Part shown: positions 34,445 through 43,642 of the stretch, one piece after another
Layout of the letters: each line of letters starts with the position of its first letter
Numbering within the stretch: position 1 is the first letter of the stretch
Assembly: GCA_019639195.1 (NCBI GenBank)
Contig: JAHBSI010000001.1
Location: forward strand, 434,001 to 498,000
Direction of reading: 5' to 3'
DNA: 64,000 bases
DNA from: Acidobacteriota bacterium
GTDB taxonomy: Bacteria; Acidobacteriota; Blastocatellia; Pyrinomonadales; Pyrinomonadaceae
Position numbers and translations under genes: made by a program
The notes under the pieces: generated by a model
What the model saw: only the letters and a program-made list of their open reading frames with translations
Told to the model about the DNA's origin: nothing
Database searches by the model: none

Positions 34445-34633
34445 TTATTTCTCGACCGCTGTTTTCTCTGCGGTCGCTTCTTCGACAAGCATCACGGGGA
34501 TGTCGTCACGAACCGGATACACCAGCGAACACTCCGGATCTACACACTTTAAGGCATCGTCGCCTCGCAGTTCGACCTTTGACTTGCACTTCGGGCAGCG
34601 AAGGATTTCGATCAATTCAGGACTTACAGCCAT
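34445..34633 (-). CDS. Trm112-like zinc-ribbon protein
   Basis: A 62-residue small protein with two Cys pairs (LRCPKCKSKVEL and KCVDPECSLVYPV) and the family ending DDIPVMLVEEA. In eukaryotes and archaea Trm112 activates several methyltransferases. Bacterial homologues often sit beside cell-envelope genes such as lpxK, and their role is unclear. Here the GT9 gene follows on the same strand, in line with that association. Confidence 0.93.
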   Translation of the reverse strand: MAVSPELIEILRCPKCKSKVELRGDDALKCVDPECSLVYPVRDDIPVMLVEEATAEKTAVEK

Positions 34634-34689
34634 ATATTGCCTACAATTCTACATCGTACAGGAGTAAAACTAATAGAGCGGGAGGCAAT

Positions 34690-35247
34690 ATGAAACATAC
34701 GACCAAATTTGCGGGTTTTGCGATATTAGTCCTGGCAGCACTTTCCTGCAGCTACGCACGACGCGCAGTCGAAAAGAAAGTAGAAAGCGGATTGAACACC
34801 CACCGTGTCGGTTCAATGTGGGATGACGTTCCAAAAATGGACGGTCTTGATGATTCGCCAACAGAGGATCTGCCGCTTTCCATCAACCTTGTCCTGCATG
34901 GCTTTGTAAATCTCGTCCTTCACTCAGACGAAAAATCTCAGTCTGCAACGACCGACTGGATCTTGTATAAATACGCAGGATCATCAACCGACATCGATAA
35001 TTTTTATACGCTCGATAAAATGAAGGCGGCCGGCAACTGGAGCCTTCCCGAGGGAATGACGTCTCCGTGCTTTGACGGCGCCGAGAAAGGCCTTTACGGC
35101 GATGCGTGCGTCTTTCAGAAAGTAGAAAACGGAAAGCAGATGGGCATTATCATTTTGGCGTTACCGACAAAAGAGAAAGACATACCCACTTTCGTTTATT
35201 TTTTGAGGGCAGAAACAGAAGCGGATCCGACCCCAAAGAAACCTTAA
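34690..35247 (+). CDS. Probable lipoprotein of unknown function
   Basis: A 185-residue exported protein. The ATG at 34690 is preceded by GGAGG at ideal distance; an open frame extends upstream antisense to neighbouring genes but lacks a credible start. The N-terminus KHTTKFAGFAILVLAALSC fits a lipoprotein signal with acylated Cys near residue 20, though the position three before the Cys is Ala rather than the usual Leu. The rest (about 165 residues) has no motif I recognise. It converges on the SPFH gene with a 4-base overlap. Confidence 0.75.
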   Translation: MKHTTKFAGFAILVLAALSCSYARRAVEKKVESGLNTHRVGSMWDDVPKMDGLDDSPTEDLPLSINLVLHGFVNLVLHSDEKSQSATTDWILYKYAGSSTDIDNFYTLDKMKAAGNWSLPEGMTSPCFDGAEKGLYGDACVFQKVENGKQMGIIILALPTKEKDIPTFVYFLRAETEADPTPKKP

Positions 35248-36410
35248 GCCGCCGTCTCGACCTTGGTACCGCATTCTGGGCAAAATTTTGCGCCCGGTGC
35301 GAGTTCCTGCTGACAGCCGGTGCATTTTTGCTTTTCCTGCGAAGACCCGCAGTCCGAACAGAATTTGGCGCCTTCGCGAAGCTGCGCACCGCACTTGATG
35401 CACGGAACCTTTGCGACCTCGATCTTCGAGCCGCATTCTGCACAGAATTTTGCGGCCGCCGCATTCGGTTTACCGCAATCCGGACACGCCACGGTCGCGG
35501 CGACCGGAGCCGCACCGCCGGGAGCGGCCTGGCCGGGCGTTCCCACGCCAAAAGCGTTCGCCATCTGGCCGCCTACCGCAAAGCCGGCACCAAGCCCGGC
35601 ACCAAGGCCGGCACCGCCGCCTTCGTTCTGAGCGGCGTCTCGCAGAGCGTCCGCAGCCTGGAACTGCATATATTTCTGGGCATCGCCGAGAGCTCCCATC
35701 GAAGCACGCTTGTCCATCGCCGCTTCGACCTCTTCGGGAAGCGAGATGTTCTCGACATAGAATTTCACGACCTCAAGGCCCCAGGAAGTAAAATCCTCGT
35801 TTATGACGCCGCGGATCTTCTCGCCGAGTTCCTTGTACTGCGAAGCGAGGTCGAGAGCCGGGATCTTAAGCTCGCCAAGTGCGTCCGAAAATTCCGTGAC
35901 GACGGAGCGTTTTAGCTGGCCTTCGATATCTTCGGTCTGGAACTGAGCATTCGTACCCGCGATCTCCCGAATGAAAGCCGCCGGGTCTGCCACGCGAAGG
36001 CTGTATCCGCCGAACGCACGAAGACGGACAATACCGAAATCAGCATCACGAAGCATGATCGGATTGGACGTACCCCACTTCATATCCGAGAACTGCTTCG
36101 TATTGACAAAATAAACTTCGGACTTGAATGGCGAATTAAATCCGTATTTCCAAGCGCCTAGTTTGGTCAGGATCGGCGTATTGCCGCCATCTATCTCGTA
36201 TTTTCCGGGCGTAAAGACATCTGCAACCTGGCCTTCGTGAACAAAGACCGCAGCTTGAGATTCGCGAACGATCAGTTGTGCCCCGTTCTTGATCTCCTGA
36301 CCCGCGACCGGAAATCGATACACGATCGTATCGCCCGTATTATCGAGCCACTCGATGACCTCAATGAATTGATGTAGAGCTTCTTCCTTAACTTTGTCGA
36401 AAATACTCAT
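35244..36410 (-). CDS. SPFH-domain protein with C-terminal zinc ribbons
   Basis: A 388-residue protein (ATG at 36410 with AAGGAG 9 bases before it). Residues about 1-270 resemble the YdjI-like SPFH family sometimes annotated as virion-core protein: IEVIEWLDNTGDTIVYRFPV, QLIVRESQAAVFVHEGQ and SEVYFVNTKQFSDMKWGTSN. There is a Gly/Ala-rich hinge, then three double-CxxC zinc ribbons (CPDCGKPNAAAAKFCAECG, CIKCGAQLREGAKFCSDCG and CTGCQQELAPGAKFCPECG). No membrane segment is obvious. Members are thought to scaffold membrane-associated complexes; the ribbons could bind protein or nucleic acid. The function is unknown. Confidence 0.9.
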   Translation of the reverse strand: MSIFDKVKEEALHQFIEVIEWLDNTGDTIVYRFPVAGQEIKNGAQLIVRESQAAVFVHEGQVADVFTPGKYEIDGGNTPILTKLGAWKYGFNSPFKSEVYFVNTKQFSDMKWGTSNPIMLRDADFGIVRLRAFGGYSLRVADPAAFIREIAGTNAQFQTEDIEGQLKRSVVTEFSDALGELKIPALDLASQYKELGEKIRGVINEDFTSWGLEVVKFYVENISLPEEVEAAMDKRASMGALGDAQKYMQFQAADALRDAAQNEGGGAGLGAGLGAGFAVGGQMANAFGVGTPGQAAPGGAAPVAATVACPDCGKPNAAAAKFCAECGSKIEVAKVPCIKCGAQLREGAKFCSDCGSSQEKQKCTGCQQELAPGAKFCPECGTKVETAA

Positions 36411-36587
36411 AAATGGCGTCTCCTTACCGTCGATATTAACGAAGAATATGCCACAAAGTTCGGTCAAAAGGAAGTTTTGCGCGAACGATCGGCCTACTCC
36501 AACCCGAAGAGATGCCTCGTACGGTGGACGATCTAACCATGTGTGAGCCCCGGCCTACGAGCGTCTAGTGTGAAGAAAACCAACCTA

Positions 36588-37052
36588 TTATTGATCGCCC
36601 CGTGGAGTCGATGTTGGGCTCCTTCTGCGCGAAAAGAGTAGCCAGAGGATGACGCAGGTTATTGCGGCACCGGAGCAGTCGATGAGAACGTCGAAGGCGG
36701 ACGAGGTGCGTGCGGCGTTAAAGCTCTGGTCGAACTCATCCAGGATCGCGACCGCCACCGCCAGTAGAAATGCGAGCAAAAAAGGTCGAGAAAACGGCCT
36801 GAAAGCATTCCAAGCCAGAAGGGCGAGAACGGAATATTCGGCAAAATGTGCGAATTTCCGGATCAAGGAATGTATCGTCCTGAGCGTCTCGGGTAAGGCG
36901 TTCGGGAGCAGCCATTTGAGGAAAGGCCCAATAAAACGCGAGGTTTCGTCCATCGCACCGAGCCCAGTTCCAAGCGCGAGCACGACGAGCGTCCAAATGA
37001 TAAGCGGCGCGTAAGGCCAAAGCGTTCCGCGCCGCGAGAGTAAATTGAACAT
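36588..37052 (-). CDS. VanZ-like membrane protein
   Basis: A 154-residue protein with four hydrophobic segments (PLIIWTLVVLALGTG, KFAHFAEYSVLALLAWNAF, PFLLAFLLAVAVAILDEF and GAAITCVILWLLF). The conserved Lys-Phe-x-His-x-x-x-Tyr (KFAHFAEY) and DEFDQSFNAARTSSAFDVLID are the VanZ signatures. VanZ gives low teicoplanin resistance in enterococci, but most homologues have unknown roles in the envelope. TGAGGG precedes the ATG. Confidence 0.9.
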   Translation of the reverse strand: MFNLLSRRGTLWPYAPLIIWTLVVLALGTGLGAMDETSRFIGPFLKWLLPNALPETLRTIHSLIRKFAHFAEYSVLALLAWNAFRPFSRPFLLAFLLAVAVAILDEFDQSFNAARTSSAFDVLIDCSGAAITCVILWLLFSRRRSPTSTPRGDQ

Positions 37053-37070
37053 CCCTCAGATATGGGCGAT

Positions 37071-37325
37071 CTACGGCTGGTAAGCGGAGAACATCGCCAT
37101 ACCGCCGCCTAAGAACATCAATATCCATCCTCCAATAACAAGAAGCAACGGGATAAGTCCTTGCTTTTGCATAAAGTAGAAGACGATACCGCCAAGGGGT
37201 TGGCAAAAGAAATTAACGAGAGCCCAAATAACTTTCTCTCCGGTTGTTTTACCGGTCTGGATCGAAACCACCACAAGCCAGATGATACCGACCACGATCA
37301 ACAACCAACCAAGCATTGCGAGCAT
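37071..37325 (-). CDS. Small membrane protein, PLDc_N-like
   Basis: An 84-residue protein with three hydrophobic stretches (WLLIVVGIIWLVVVSI, WALVNFFCQPLGGIVFYFM and PLLLVIGGWILMFLGGG). The segment GEKVIWALVNFFCQPLGGI loosely resembles the N-terminal membrane domain of cardiolipin synthases (PLDc_N). It is too short to be the enzyme. AAGGAG lies 8 bases before the ATG. It is co-directional with atpG upstream and vanZ downstream. Confidence 0.7.
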   Translation of the reverse strand: MLAMLGWLLIVVGIIWLVVVSIQTGKTTGEKVIWALVNFFCQPLGGIVFYFMQKQGLIPLLLVIGGWILMFLGGGMAMFSAYQP

Positions 37326-37447
37326 TTGTTTTTCTCCTTAGTTTTTGATTTGCCCAAAAGAGCTGAAAAGCAAGCAAAGGATAGTTGAAAATCGAGCGAA
37401 ATTCAACTTGGCCGTGCTTGCCTTCCTGGTTGTTGAGAACGTGTCTT

Positions 37448-38329
37448 TTACGCCGCTGCGGCGCCCGAGACGACCTCAATGATCTCTTTTGTGATCGCGG
37501 CCTGACGGATACGGTTCATATTCAGCGTCAAAGTGTCGATCAGTTCACCTGCGTTCTTCGAAGCGGAATCCATTGCCGTCATACGCGAGCCTTGTTCAGA
37601 CGCGACCGATTCGAGCATTCCGCGATAGATCTGGGTGATCACGTATTGTGGCAGAAGCTGCCCAAATATCTCGGGTGCGGGCTGTTCGTATATATACTCG
37701 GCCTCCGAAGACGGTGCCGCATCTTCTGTCTCGGACTCTTCCGCCCGCGGGATCGGAAGCAGCTGCTGGATCACCGGCTTTTGAGAAAGAACCGTCTTGA
37801 ATTCGGTAAAGACGACGAAGACCTTGTCGATCGACTCGTCTTCGGTGAACTGCTGAATTAACTTTTCGGCGATCTCGACCGCATCCGGATAATTCACCTG
37901 CCCGCTTCCGGTCAGGCCGATATACTCATCCGTCAACTGGATCTCACGTCGTTTGAAAAAATCACGGCCCTTTCGTCCGACGGCGACCATCTCAGCCTGC
38001 TTCGCAGAATTCTCTTTCAAGAATGCCTGAGTCGCCTTGATCACGTTCGCATTAAAGGCACCCGCAAGGCCTTTGTCCGCAGAGATCAGAACGATAAGGT
38101 ATTTTTCATCGCCGCGAGCATCAAGCAGCGGGTGCGAAAAATCGTCCGCGACCTTTGCGCTCAATCCGCCCAAAACCTCGGTCATCTTGCCTGCAAAAGG
38201 CCTGGAGGCAGTAACACGATCCTGTGCGCGTTTGAGCTTGGCGGCGGCGACCATTTTCATCGCCTTCGTGATCTGCTGTGTATTCTTGACCGACTTAATG
38301 CGTCGGCGCATGTCTAACAAACTGGCCAT
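37448..38329 (-). CDS. atpG: ATP synthase F1 gamma subunit
   Basis: The rotor stalk of F1. The N-terminus ASLLDMRRRIKSVKNTQQIT and C-terminus ITKEIIEVVSGAAA (with LTLNMNRIRQAAIT) are the two long helices of the coiled coil. YLIVLISADKGLAGAFNANV is the central signature. At 293 residues it is normal length, with an acidic insertion near ESETEDAAPSSEAE. It is the last gene of the b'-b-delta-alpha-gamma cluster; no beta gene follows. Confidence 0.96.
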   Translation of the reverse strand: MASLLDMRRRIKSVKNTQQITKAMKMVAAAKLKRAQDRVTASRPFAGKMTEVLGGLSAKVADDFSHPLLDARGDEKYLIVLISADKGLAGAFNANVIKATQAFLKENSAKQAEMVAVGRKGRDFFKRREIQLTDEYIGLTGSGQVNYPDAVEIAEKLIQQFTEDESIDKVFVVFTEFKTVLSQKPVIQQLLPIPRAEESETEDAAPSSEAEYIYEQPAPEIFGQLLPQYVITQIYRGMLESVASEQGSRMTAMDSASKNAGELIDTLTLNMNRIRQAAITKEIIEVVSGAAAA

Positions 38330-38394
38330 TTCTTTTTTTGATAGGTGTCAAGCAGCGGGTGAGATCGTCAAACTTCACTCGCCATTTGTCACTC

Positions 38395-39927
38395 TTAAGC
38401 CGATGCGCCCTTTGCGGCTTCCCAGCGTTTTGCCTTGAAATCCTCAATTGCTTCAAGCAACGAAGCTTCGGTCTCGTCATCCAGCTTCTTCTGGTCGCGG
38501 ATCGTCGAGAGAACCGACGGGTGCGATGTTCTAACGAACGAAAGAAGCTCTTCTTCGAAGCGTCGCAGGTCGGCGACTTCGATGTCGTCTGCATGGCCTT
38601 TTGTGACCGTCCAGATAATGAGCACCTGCTCTTCGACCGGCATCGGCTGATACTGCCCTTGCTTCAGGACCTCGGTGAGACGGCGTCCGCGTTCAAGCTG
38701 AGACTGCGTAGCCTTATCAAGGTCCGAACCGAACTGTGCGAATGCCGCAAGTTCGCGAAACTGAGCAAGGTCGATACGGAGAGTTCCGGCAACGGCTCTC
38801 ATCGCTTTGACCTGTGCCGAACCGCCCACACGAGATACCGAGTTACCCACGTTAATCGCAGGACGAACGCCTGAGTTAAAAAGGTCGGATTCAAGGAATA
38901 TCTGGCCGTCGGTGATCGAGATCACGTTTGTCGGAATGTAGGCCGAAATGTCGCCCGCCTGTGTTTCGATGATCGGCAGAGACGTCAACGAACCGCCGCC
39001 GCGAGCATCCGACATCTTTGCCGCACGCTCGAGCAGGCGTGAGTGTAGATAGAAAACGTCTCCCGGATATGCTTCGCGGCCCGGAGGACGACGAAGCAGA
39101 AGCGAGATCTCGCGGTACGCCGCAGCCTGCTTCGAGAGATCGTCGTAGATCGTTAGAGCGTGACGGCCGTTGTCGCGGAAATACTCGCCCATCGCACATC
39201 CCGAATACGGAGCAAGGAACTGCATAGCTGCGGGATCAGACGCCGAGGCGTTCACGATGATCGTGTAGTCCATCGCGCCATGCTCTTCCAGCTTCTGGCG
39301 AACCTGAGCAACCGTCGATGCTTTCTGGCCGATCGCAACATAAACGCAGATCACGTCCTTGCCCTTCTGGTTGATGATCGTGTCGATAGCAACAGCGGTC
39401 TTACCCGTCTGGCGGTCGCCGATGATAAGTTCGCGTTGGCCGCGGCCGATCGGCACCATTGCGTCAATGGCCTTAAGTCCTGTTTGCAGCGGCTCTTTAA
39501 CGGGCTGTCGGTCGATGATACCGGGAGCGATCCGCTCGACCGGATAATACGTATCAGTAACGATCTCGCCTTTGCCGTCGATCGCGTTGCCGAGAGCGTC
39601 AACGACGCGGCCGATCATCGCATCCCCGACCGGCACGCTCATAATGCGGCGTGTTCGCTTAACTTCATCGCCTTCTTTGATCTTCTGGAAATCGCCGAAA
39701 AGAACGCATCCGACCTTGTCTTCTTCAAGGTTGAGTGCAAGGCCGCGGACGGCGTGCGGAAACTCGAGAAGTTCGCCGGCCATGACCTTTTCAAGGCCGA
39801 AGATCTCAGCGATACCGTCGCCGACCTTGATGACCGTGCCGACCTCGGCAACCGTCATCGACGCGTCAAAATTCTCGATCTGTGCACGAATTATCTCGTT
39901 GATCTCGTTAGCTTTAATGCTTTCCAT
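38395..39927 (-). CDS. atpA: ATP synthase F1 alpha subunit
   Basis: The non-catalytic nucleotide-binding subunit, 510 residues. The P-loop is [20 protein letters not shown], the second signature is [20 protein letters not shown], and [16 protein letters not shown] and [15 protein letters not shown] are also present. It lies 76 bases after atpH and 65 before atpG. Confidence 0.98.
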   Translation of the reverse strand: MESIKANEINEIIRAQIENFDASMTVAEVGTVIKVGDGIAEIFGLEKVMAGELLEFPHAVRGLALNLEEDKVGCVLFGDFQKIKEGDEVKRTRRIMSVPVGDAMIGRVVDALGNAIDGKGEIVTDTYYPVERIAPGIIDRQPVKEPLQTGLKAIDAMVPIGRGQRELIIGDRQTGKTAVAIDTIINQKGKDVICVYVAIGQKASTVAQVRQKLEEHGAMDYTIIVNASASDPAAMQFLAPYSGCAMGEYFRDNGRHALTIYDDLSKQAAAYREISLLLRRPPGREAYPGDVFYLHSRLLERAAKMSDARGGGSLTSLPIIETQAGDISAYIPTNVISITDGQIFLESDLFNSGVRPAINVGNSVSRVGGSAQVKAMRAVAGTLRIDLAQFRELAAFAQFGSDLDKATQSQLERGRRLTEVLKQGQYQPMPVEEQVLIIWTVTKGHADDIEVADLRRFEEELLSFVRTSHPSVLSTIRDQKKLDDETEASLLEAIEDFKAKRWEAAKGASA

Positions 39928-40003
39928 TGTTTTCTGCTGTTTCCGGCCTTTGCGGCCGTCAAAATTTCGTTTTGATAAAACTTCCTGTAAAAAAACTCCG
40001 TTC

Positions 40004-40546
40004 TTAAGCGGTCGCCAATTCTTCGCGAAGGTTATCGAGCTTCGTTCGAACTGACGAGTCGTAAACCGTAGAACCGATCCGCGTCACCACGCCGCCGATG
40101 ATCTCAGGATCGACGCCGTATTCGATCTCGACTTTGCGGCCGGTAAGCTTTTCGAGATTTGCTTGAAAAGCCCCCTTTTCGCTCTCCGGCAGATCGCGTG
40201 CTGAAACGACCGACGCGACCACGACTCCGCTTCTGTCTGCTAATTCTTCCTCAAAACGCTCACGGATCTGTGCAAGCTCCCCGATGCGGTCATTCTTTAC
40301 CAGAACTCGAAGGAAATTCGCCGTCGTCTTTGATGGTGAGGCCTTCGCGATCAGGGTTTCGAGAACTTTCTCTTTCGCGGAATGCTGAATTGCAGGGCTT
40401 GAGAACACGGACTGAAGGTCCGCATTCGTCTTGATCATTTCATCCCAGGTGGCGAGTTCACCCTTGATCAGGCCTGCGTCACCGCCTTTGGTCACAACAT
40501 CGGCCAGAGCGATGGCATATCGTCGAGCGATCGTTTCGGTGTTCAT
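40004..40546 (-). CDS. atpH: ATP synthase F1 delta subunit
   Basis: The delta (OSCP-like) subunit links the stator to F1. The N-terminal helical domain begins [13 protein letters not shown]. The C-terminal domain ends with [19 protein letters not shown] and [13 protein letters not shown], the family signature. At 180 residues it is normal length. Its ATG overlaps the atpF stop (TAATG). Confidence 0.95.
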   Translation of the reverse strand: MNTETIARRYAIALADVVTKGGDAGLIKGELATWDEMIKTNADLQSVFSSPAIQHSAKEKVLETLIAKASPSKTTANFLRVLVKNDRIGELAQIRERFEEELADRSGVVVASVVSARDLPESEKGAFQANLEKLTGRKVEIEYGVDPEIIGGVVTRIGSTVYDSSVRTKLDNLREELATA

Positions 40547-41100
40547 TAGTTCAAACCTCCGATCTCGGCGATACCGTTCTTGATAAGGCGTGAGTCGACC
40601 GAACCGTCGATCTGGCTGCGAAGTCGCTCTTCAGCGAGCCTGACGCTCTCTTCGGCCGAAAAACGCCGTAGGGCACTGCGTGATTGATTCGCCAACCGAT
40701 TCAGTTCTGCCTGGGTTTGGCCGTTAATTCGTGCGGTGTCCGAAGAGGTCAATTCTGATAATTCCTTTTCGTCCGCTTCCGCTTCCGCTTTGGCACGAGC
40801 AAGGATCTCCGCCTTCTCAGTATCCTTTTGGGCAAGCTTGCCTTCGATAGAGGTCAGCCGGTCTAATGCGGCCTTCTTTTCGTTCTCTGCTCGAATAAGA
40901 TCGGCCCGGATCTCTTCCCGCTTCGCCTTAAAACCCTCACTCAGAGGCTTTTTCAAGATAAGCGTCATCACGGTGACGAAGATCAAAAGATTTAGGAACT
41001 TCCAAGCCTCAAAGCCCGGAATGTTTAACCACTTATCGTAAAAGCTGTCTCCATGCGAAGCCGCAGACAGCAGAACTGTGTTGATCACGGCGATCATCAT
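40546..41100 (-). CDS. atpF: ATP synthase Fo b subunit
   Basis: A 184-residue stator subunit. One membrane helix (KFLNLLIFVTVMTLILKK) is followed by a long charged helix (RADLIRAENEKKAALDRLTS and onward). AAAGGAAT gives a good ribosome site before the double-Met start. It follows the b' gene by 6 bases and overlaps atpH. Confidence 0.93.
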   Translation of the reverse strand: MMIAVINTVLLSAASHGDSFYDKWLNIPGFEAWKFLNLLIFVTVMTLILKKPLSEGFKAKREEIRADLIRAENEKKAALDRLTSIEGKLAQKDTEKAEILARAKAEAEADEKELSELTSSDTARINGQTQAELNRLANQSRSALRRFSAEESVRLAEERLRSQIDGSVDSRLIKNGIAEIGGLN

Positions 41101-41106
41101 ATTCCT

Positions 41107-41547
41107 TTAGCCCCTCAAAATAGTTGCCGTAATGTGATCGGCCATCTTCTCCGCACCGGTTTCGATCTCGCGTCGAGCATCGTTCGCCTGCCGTTCTATC
41201 TCCGAACGCCCTGCGCTAAGAGTACCCGCGGCATCCTCTTTAACTTTGCTGAGCGCCTCGTTTCTCGCTGCGACCGCGGCATTATGACGCTGTTCGATCA
41301 ACTGGTAGCCCTCATTCCGAATATCACGGATCTCGCTCGCATATGCAGCTTCTTTAGCGACTACGTCCTCAAGGATCGCCCCCGCTTCGCCGCCCTCATG
41401 ACCCTTGTTCTTTTCACGGGCCGCGATGACATCATTTATCGGCTTAAAGAGCGTTTTATTGAGTATCCAGATCATGACGAGGATGATCGCAATGTGCACG
41501 AACATCGTCCCGTCGGGAAAAAGTTGGATAGCGGCAATTAGGTGCAT
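41107..41547 (-). CDS. ATP synthase Fo b' subunit
   Basis: A 146-residue second b-type stator subunit. FVHIAIILVMIWILNKTLF is the membrane helix, and PINDVIAAREKNKG opens the long helix. Separate b and b' genes are found in photosynthetic bacteria, many delta-proteobacteria and Acidobacteriota. It is the first gene of the cluster. A weak promoter candidate (TTGACC at 41639-41634, 18 bases, TAGTCT at 41615-41610) lies about 60 bases upstream. Confidence 0.9.
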   Translation of the reverse strand: MHLIAAIQLFPDGTMFVHIAIILVMIWILNKTLFKPINDVIAAREKNKGHEGGEAGAILEDVVAKEAAYASEIRDIRNEGYQLIEQRHNAAVAARNEALSKVKEDAAGTLSAGRSEIERQANDARREIETGAEKMADHITATILRG

Positions 41548-41702
41548 AAGAACTTACCCTTGATACGGCCCAAAACAAGTAAAAAATGGCCGCATACTCA
41601 AAAGGATTAAGACTAGCACGCGCCTATTTTGGGGGTCAAGGAAGCAGGCCCCGCGCAGCAGGCAGATATCAATGTAAGTTTGAATTTCCTCGAATACTGC
41701 AC

Positions 41703-41746
41703 AAAAAGCCCTCTCGAAACGGCAAAAACCGACCGAGAGGGCTTTT
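41703..41746 (-). terminator. Rho-independent terminator after the M61 peptidase gene
   Basis: Arms at 41704-41716 and 41734-41746 pair over 13 bases (AAAAGCCCTCTCG with its complement), with a 17-base loop and T-rich sequence on both outer sides. It ends the minus-strand peptidase transcript before the ATP synthase promoter. Confidence 0.85.
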
Positions 41747-41765
41747 AAGCTGAGGTCACGACGAT

Positions 41766-43538
41766 CTACCGAGCAAGCCAGCCGTCGCGGATCTTTTGCT
41801 GCTTTGCCGATGGCGTGGGAACGCTAACCAGTGAATATCGTTCAACATCGCGGCTGCCAACGACCATCTTGATGTCCTGCTCGGCTCCATCACGCTTTAT
41901 CGTGAAAGTTGTCTCTTTTCCGGCCAGGTCCTGCATCGAACCGAAGGAGATCGCCTTGCCGTCGATCTTTTCTACGATATCGCCCTTCGTGAAGCCGGCT
42001 TTTTCTGCCGCACTTCCCGTGTCGAGCCGGTTGATCAAGATACCGCCATTGCGAAATCTGCCGCTGAACCCAAGATCCGGAGCCTTTTCCATGGTCTTGC
42101 TCAAACGATAGCCGGCATAGCCGAATATCTCGTCGTAATTCGGCACATCCGTTCCCCAGACGTACTTTTCGTAGAAAGGGTGGTAGTCCTTCTTCGTAAG
42201 CTTACTAACGATCGAGATCATATCCTCGGTCGTAAAGCCCCGGCCTTTCTTATAGAAATCGTTGAAAAGCGTCCGCATTACATCGTCAAGGCTGTACTTT
42301 CCGTCAGAGTCATTTCGGATCGAGAGATCAAGCAAGGCTCCAAGGTTCTGGCCCTGCGTGTAGTACGAAATGCCGAACGCGACCGGCGTGTCGTAGCCCG
42401 CCCACGTCGAAACCGACGCATTTGCCGGCGAAACGTAGTTACGCACCTCGTTGCCTTCAACTCCTGCAGCTGCTGATGCCGCGGAATTCAGGAAACTCTC
42501 AACGGTCGAGAGTCCGCCGCGATATCGCGACACAACGCCGTAGTAGTTCGTAAAGCCCTCAGAGACCCACAGCAGCGGCGTTTCGTTCTCTACCGCATAG
42601 TTATAGGGCCACATTTCGGCCGGGCGAATGCGTTTCACATTCCAAAGGTGAAAATACTCGTGCGCCGCGGTTCCAATGATCATCTCTGGTGTCGCGACAT
42701 CTCCGGTTGGTGCAAATGCGACAAACGAGTTCAGGTGTTCGAGGGCTCCGCTTGCGTTGGATTCCGCAGGCGTGAAGAAGTAGAACGAGATATATTTCTC
42801 GTACGGAAGGCCGCCGAACATCTTGCTGTCGGCCTGAACGACCTTCGAGAGCATTTCGGTGAATCTTACCGCCTTGTCGTGGCTAAATGTCCCTGCGGGC
42901 GTTGCAACAAAATAGTGCGGCTTGCCCTCGACCTCATACTTCAAAAGATCGAATTTGCCCATTTCTGTCGGAGCATCAACAAGCACGTCGTAGTTATCCG
43001 CAACAAATGTCATCGGATCTGACGTCTCGCGCAAGGCCGAGATCAAGTTCCATCCCGACGGGATCTTAAAATGCACATTTGCCGGCGTATTACGATGGCC
43101 GTCAGCCTCGAGAAACAGCTCAATGCCGGTAAAGAACGCATAATCATCCGCGATCTTTGCCTGATTGAGAGCGAGAGTTGTCGCGCTATAGTCATAATCA
43201 ACGCGGATCTGCTTAATACCCTTTGTGTTAACCGCCCACGTCTGCTTTTTGACCATTCGCATCGGCAATACACGGCCGTTCGCGTCCGTAATCCTGAAGC
43301 GAAGCACGTTCTTGAAGTAATTCTCGACCGTGTACCAGCCGGGAGCCCATGTCGGCAAGCTCAAACGAAGTTCCGGTTGGTTGATATTCGCGATATCCGT
43401 CGTTATATGAAACTGCCTCGTCGCCGGATCCGAAAGACTTACGGTGTAGTCAAGCTTTAGCCCTTTCTGCCCGTAAACAGCAGAAGAGAGCAAAATGAAT
43501 AGTAAAGGGACGATTAAACGCACCCTGCCTTTGAACAT
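41766..43538 (-). CDS. Exported M61 family peptidase with PDZ domain
   Basis: A 590-residue glycyl-aminopeptidase-type metallopeptidase. A signal peptide ends at about SAVYGQ. The zinc site is TAAHEYFHLWNVKRIRP (HEYFH is HExxH), with WVSEGFTNYYGVVSRYRGGL supplying the third ligand Glu. The N-terminal beta domain covers about 25-210. A PDZ domain near residues 480-570 (LDTGSAAEKAGFTKGDIVEK) probably binds substrate C-termini. The M61 family cleaves N-terminal Gly or Ala from peptides; it probably works in the periplasm. It is monocistronic with a terminator downstream. Confidence 0.93.
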   Translation of the reverse strand: MFKGRVRLIVPLLFILLSSAVYGQKGLKLDYTVSLSDPATRQFHITTDIANINQPELRLSLPTWAPGWYTVENYFKNVLRFRITDANGRVLPMRMVKKQTWAVNTKGIKQIRVDYDYSATTLALNQAKIADDYAFFTGIELFLEADGHRNTPANVHFKIPSGWNLISALRETSDPMTFVADNYDVLVDAPTEMGKFDLLKYEVEGKPHYFVATPAGTFSHDKAVRFTEMLSKVVQADSKMFGGLPYEKYISFYFFTPAESNASGALEHLNSFVAFAPTGDVATPEMIIGTAAHEYFHLWNVKRIRPAEMWPYNYAVENETPLLWVSEGFTNYYGVVSRYRGGLSTVESFLNSAASAAAGVEGNEVRNYVSPANASVSTWAGYDTPVAFGISYYTQGQNLGALLDLSIRNDSDGKYSLDDVMRTLFNDFYKKGRGFTTEDMISIVSKLTKKDYHPFYEKYVWGTDVPNYDEIFGYAGYRLSKTMEKAPDLGFSGRFRNGGILINRLDTGSAAEKAGFTKGDIVEKIDGKAISFGSMQDLAGKETTFTIKRDGAEQDIKMVVGSRDVERYSLVSVPTPSAKQQKIRDGWLAR

Positions 43539-43642
43539 AATTTCACCTCATTGTTATTTTCTGTCTTTTACTCTTTTGAGCACAGATATGTTTCAATTAT
43601 TGCACGACACAAAGCGCAACGAACTACGCAGCAGCTAGCTTT

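Noticed and set aside
34372..34689. N-terminal extension of the lipoprotein at 34690
   Set aside because: The extension is antisense to the GT9 and Trm112 genes, and the GGAGG site plus lipoprotein signal place the true start at 34690.
39160..39975. A 271-codon plus-strand open frame opposite atpA
   Set aside because: Antisense to the highly conserved alpha subunit; no domain and no ribosome site.
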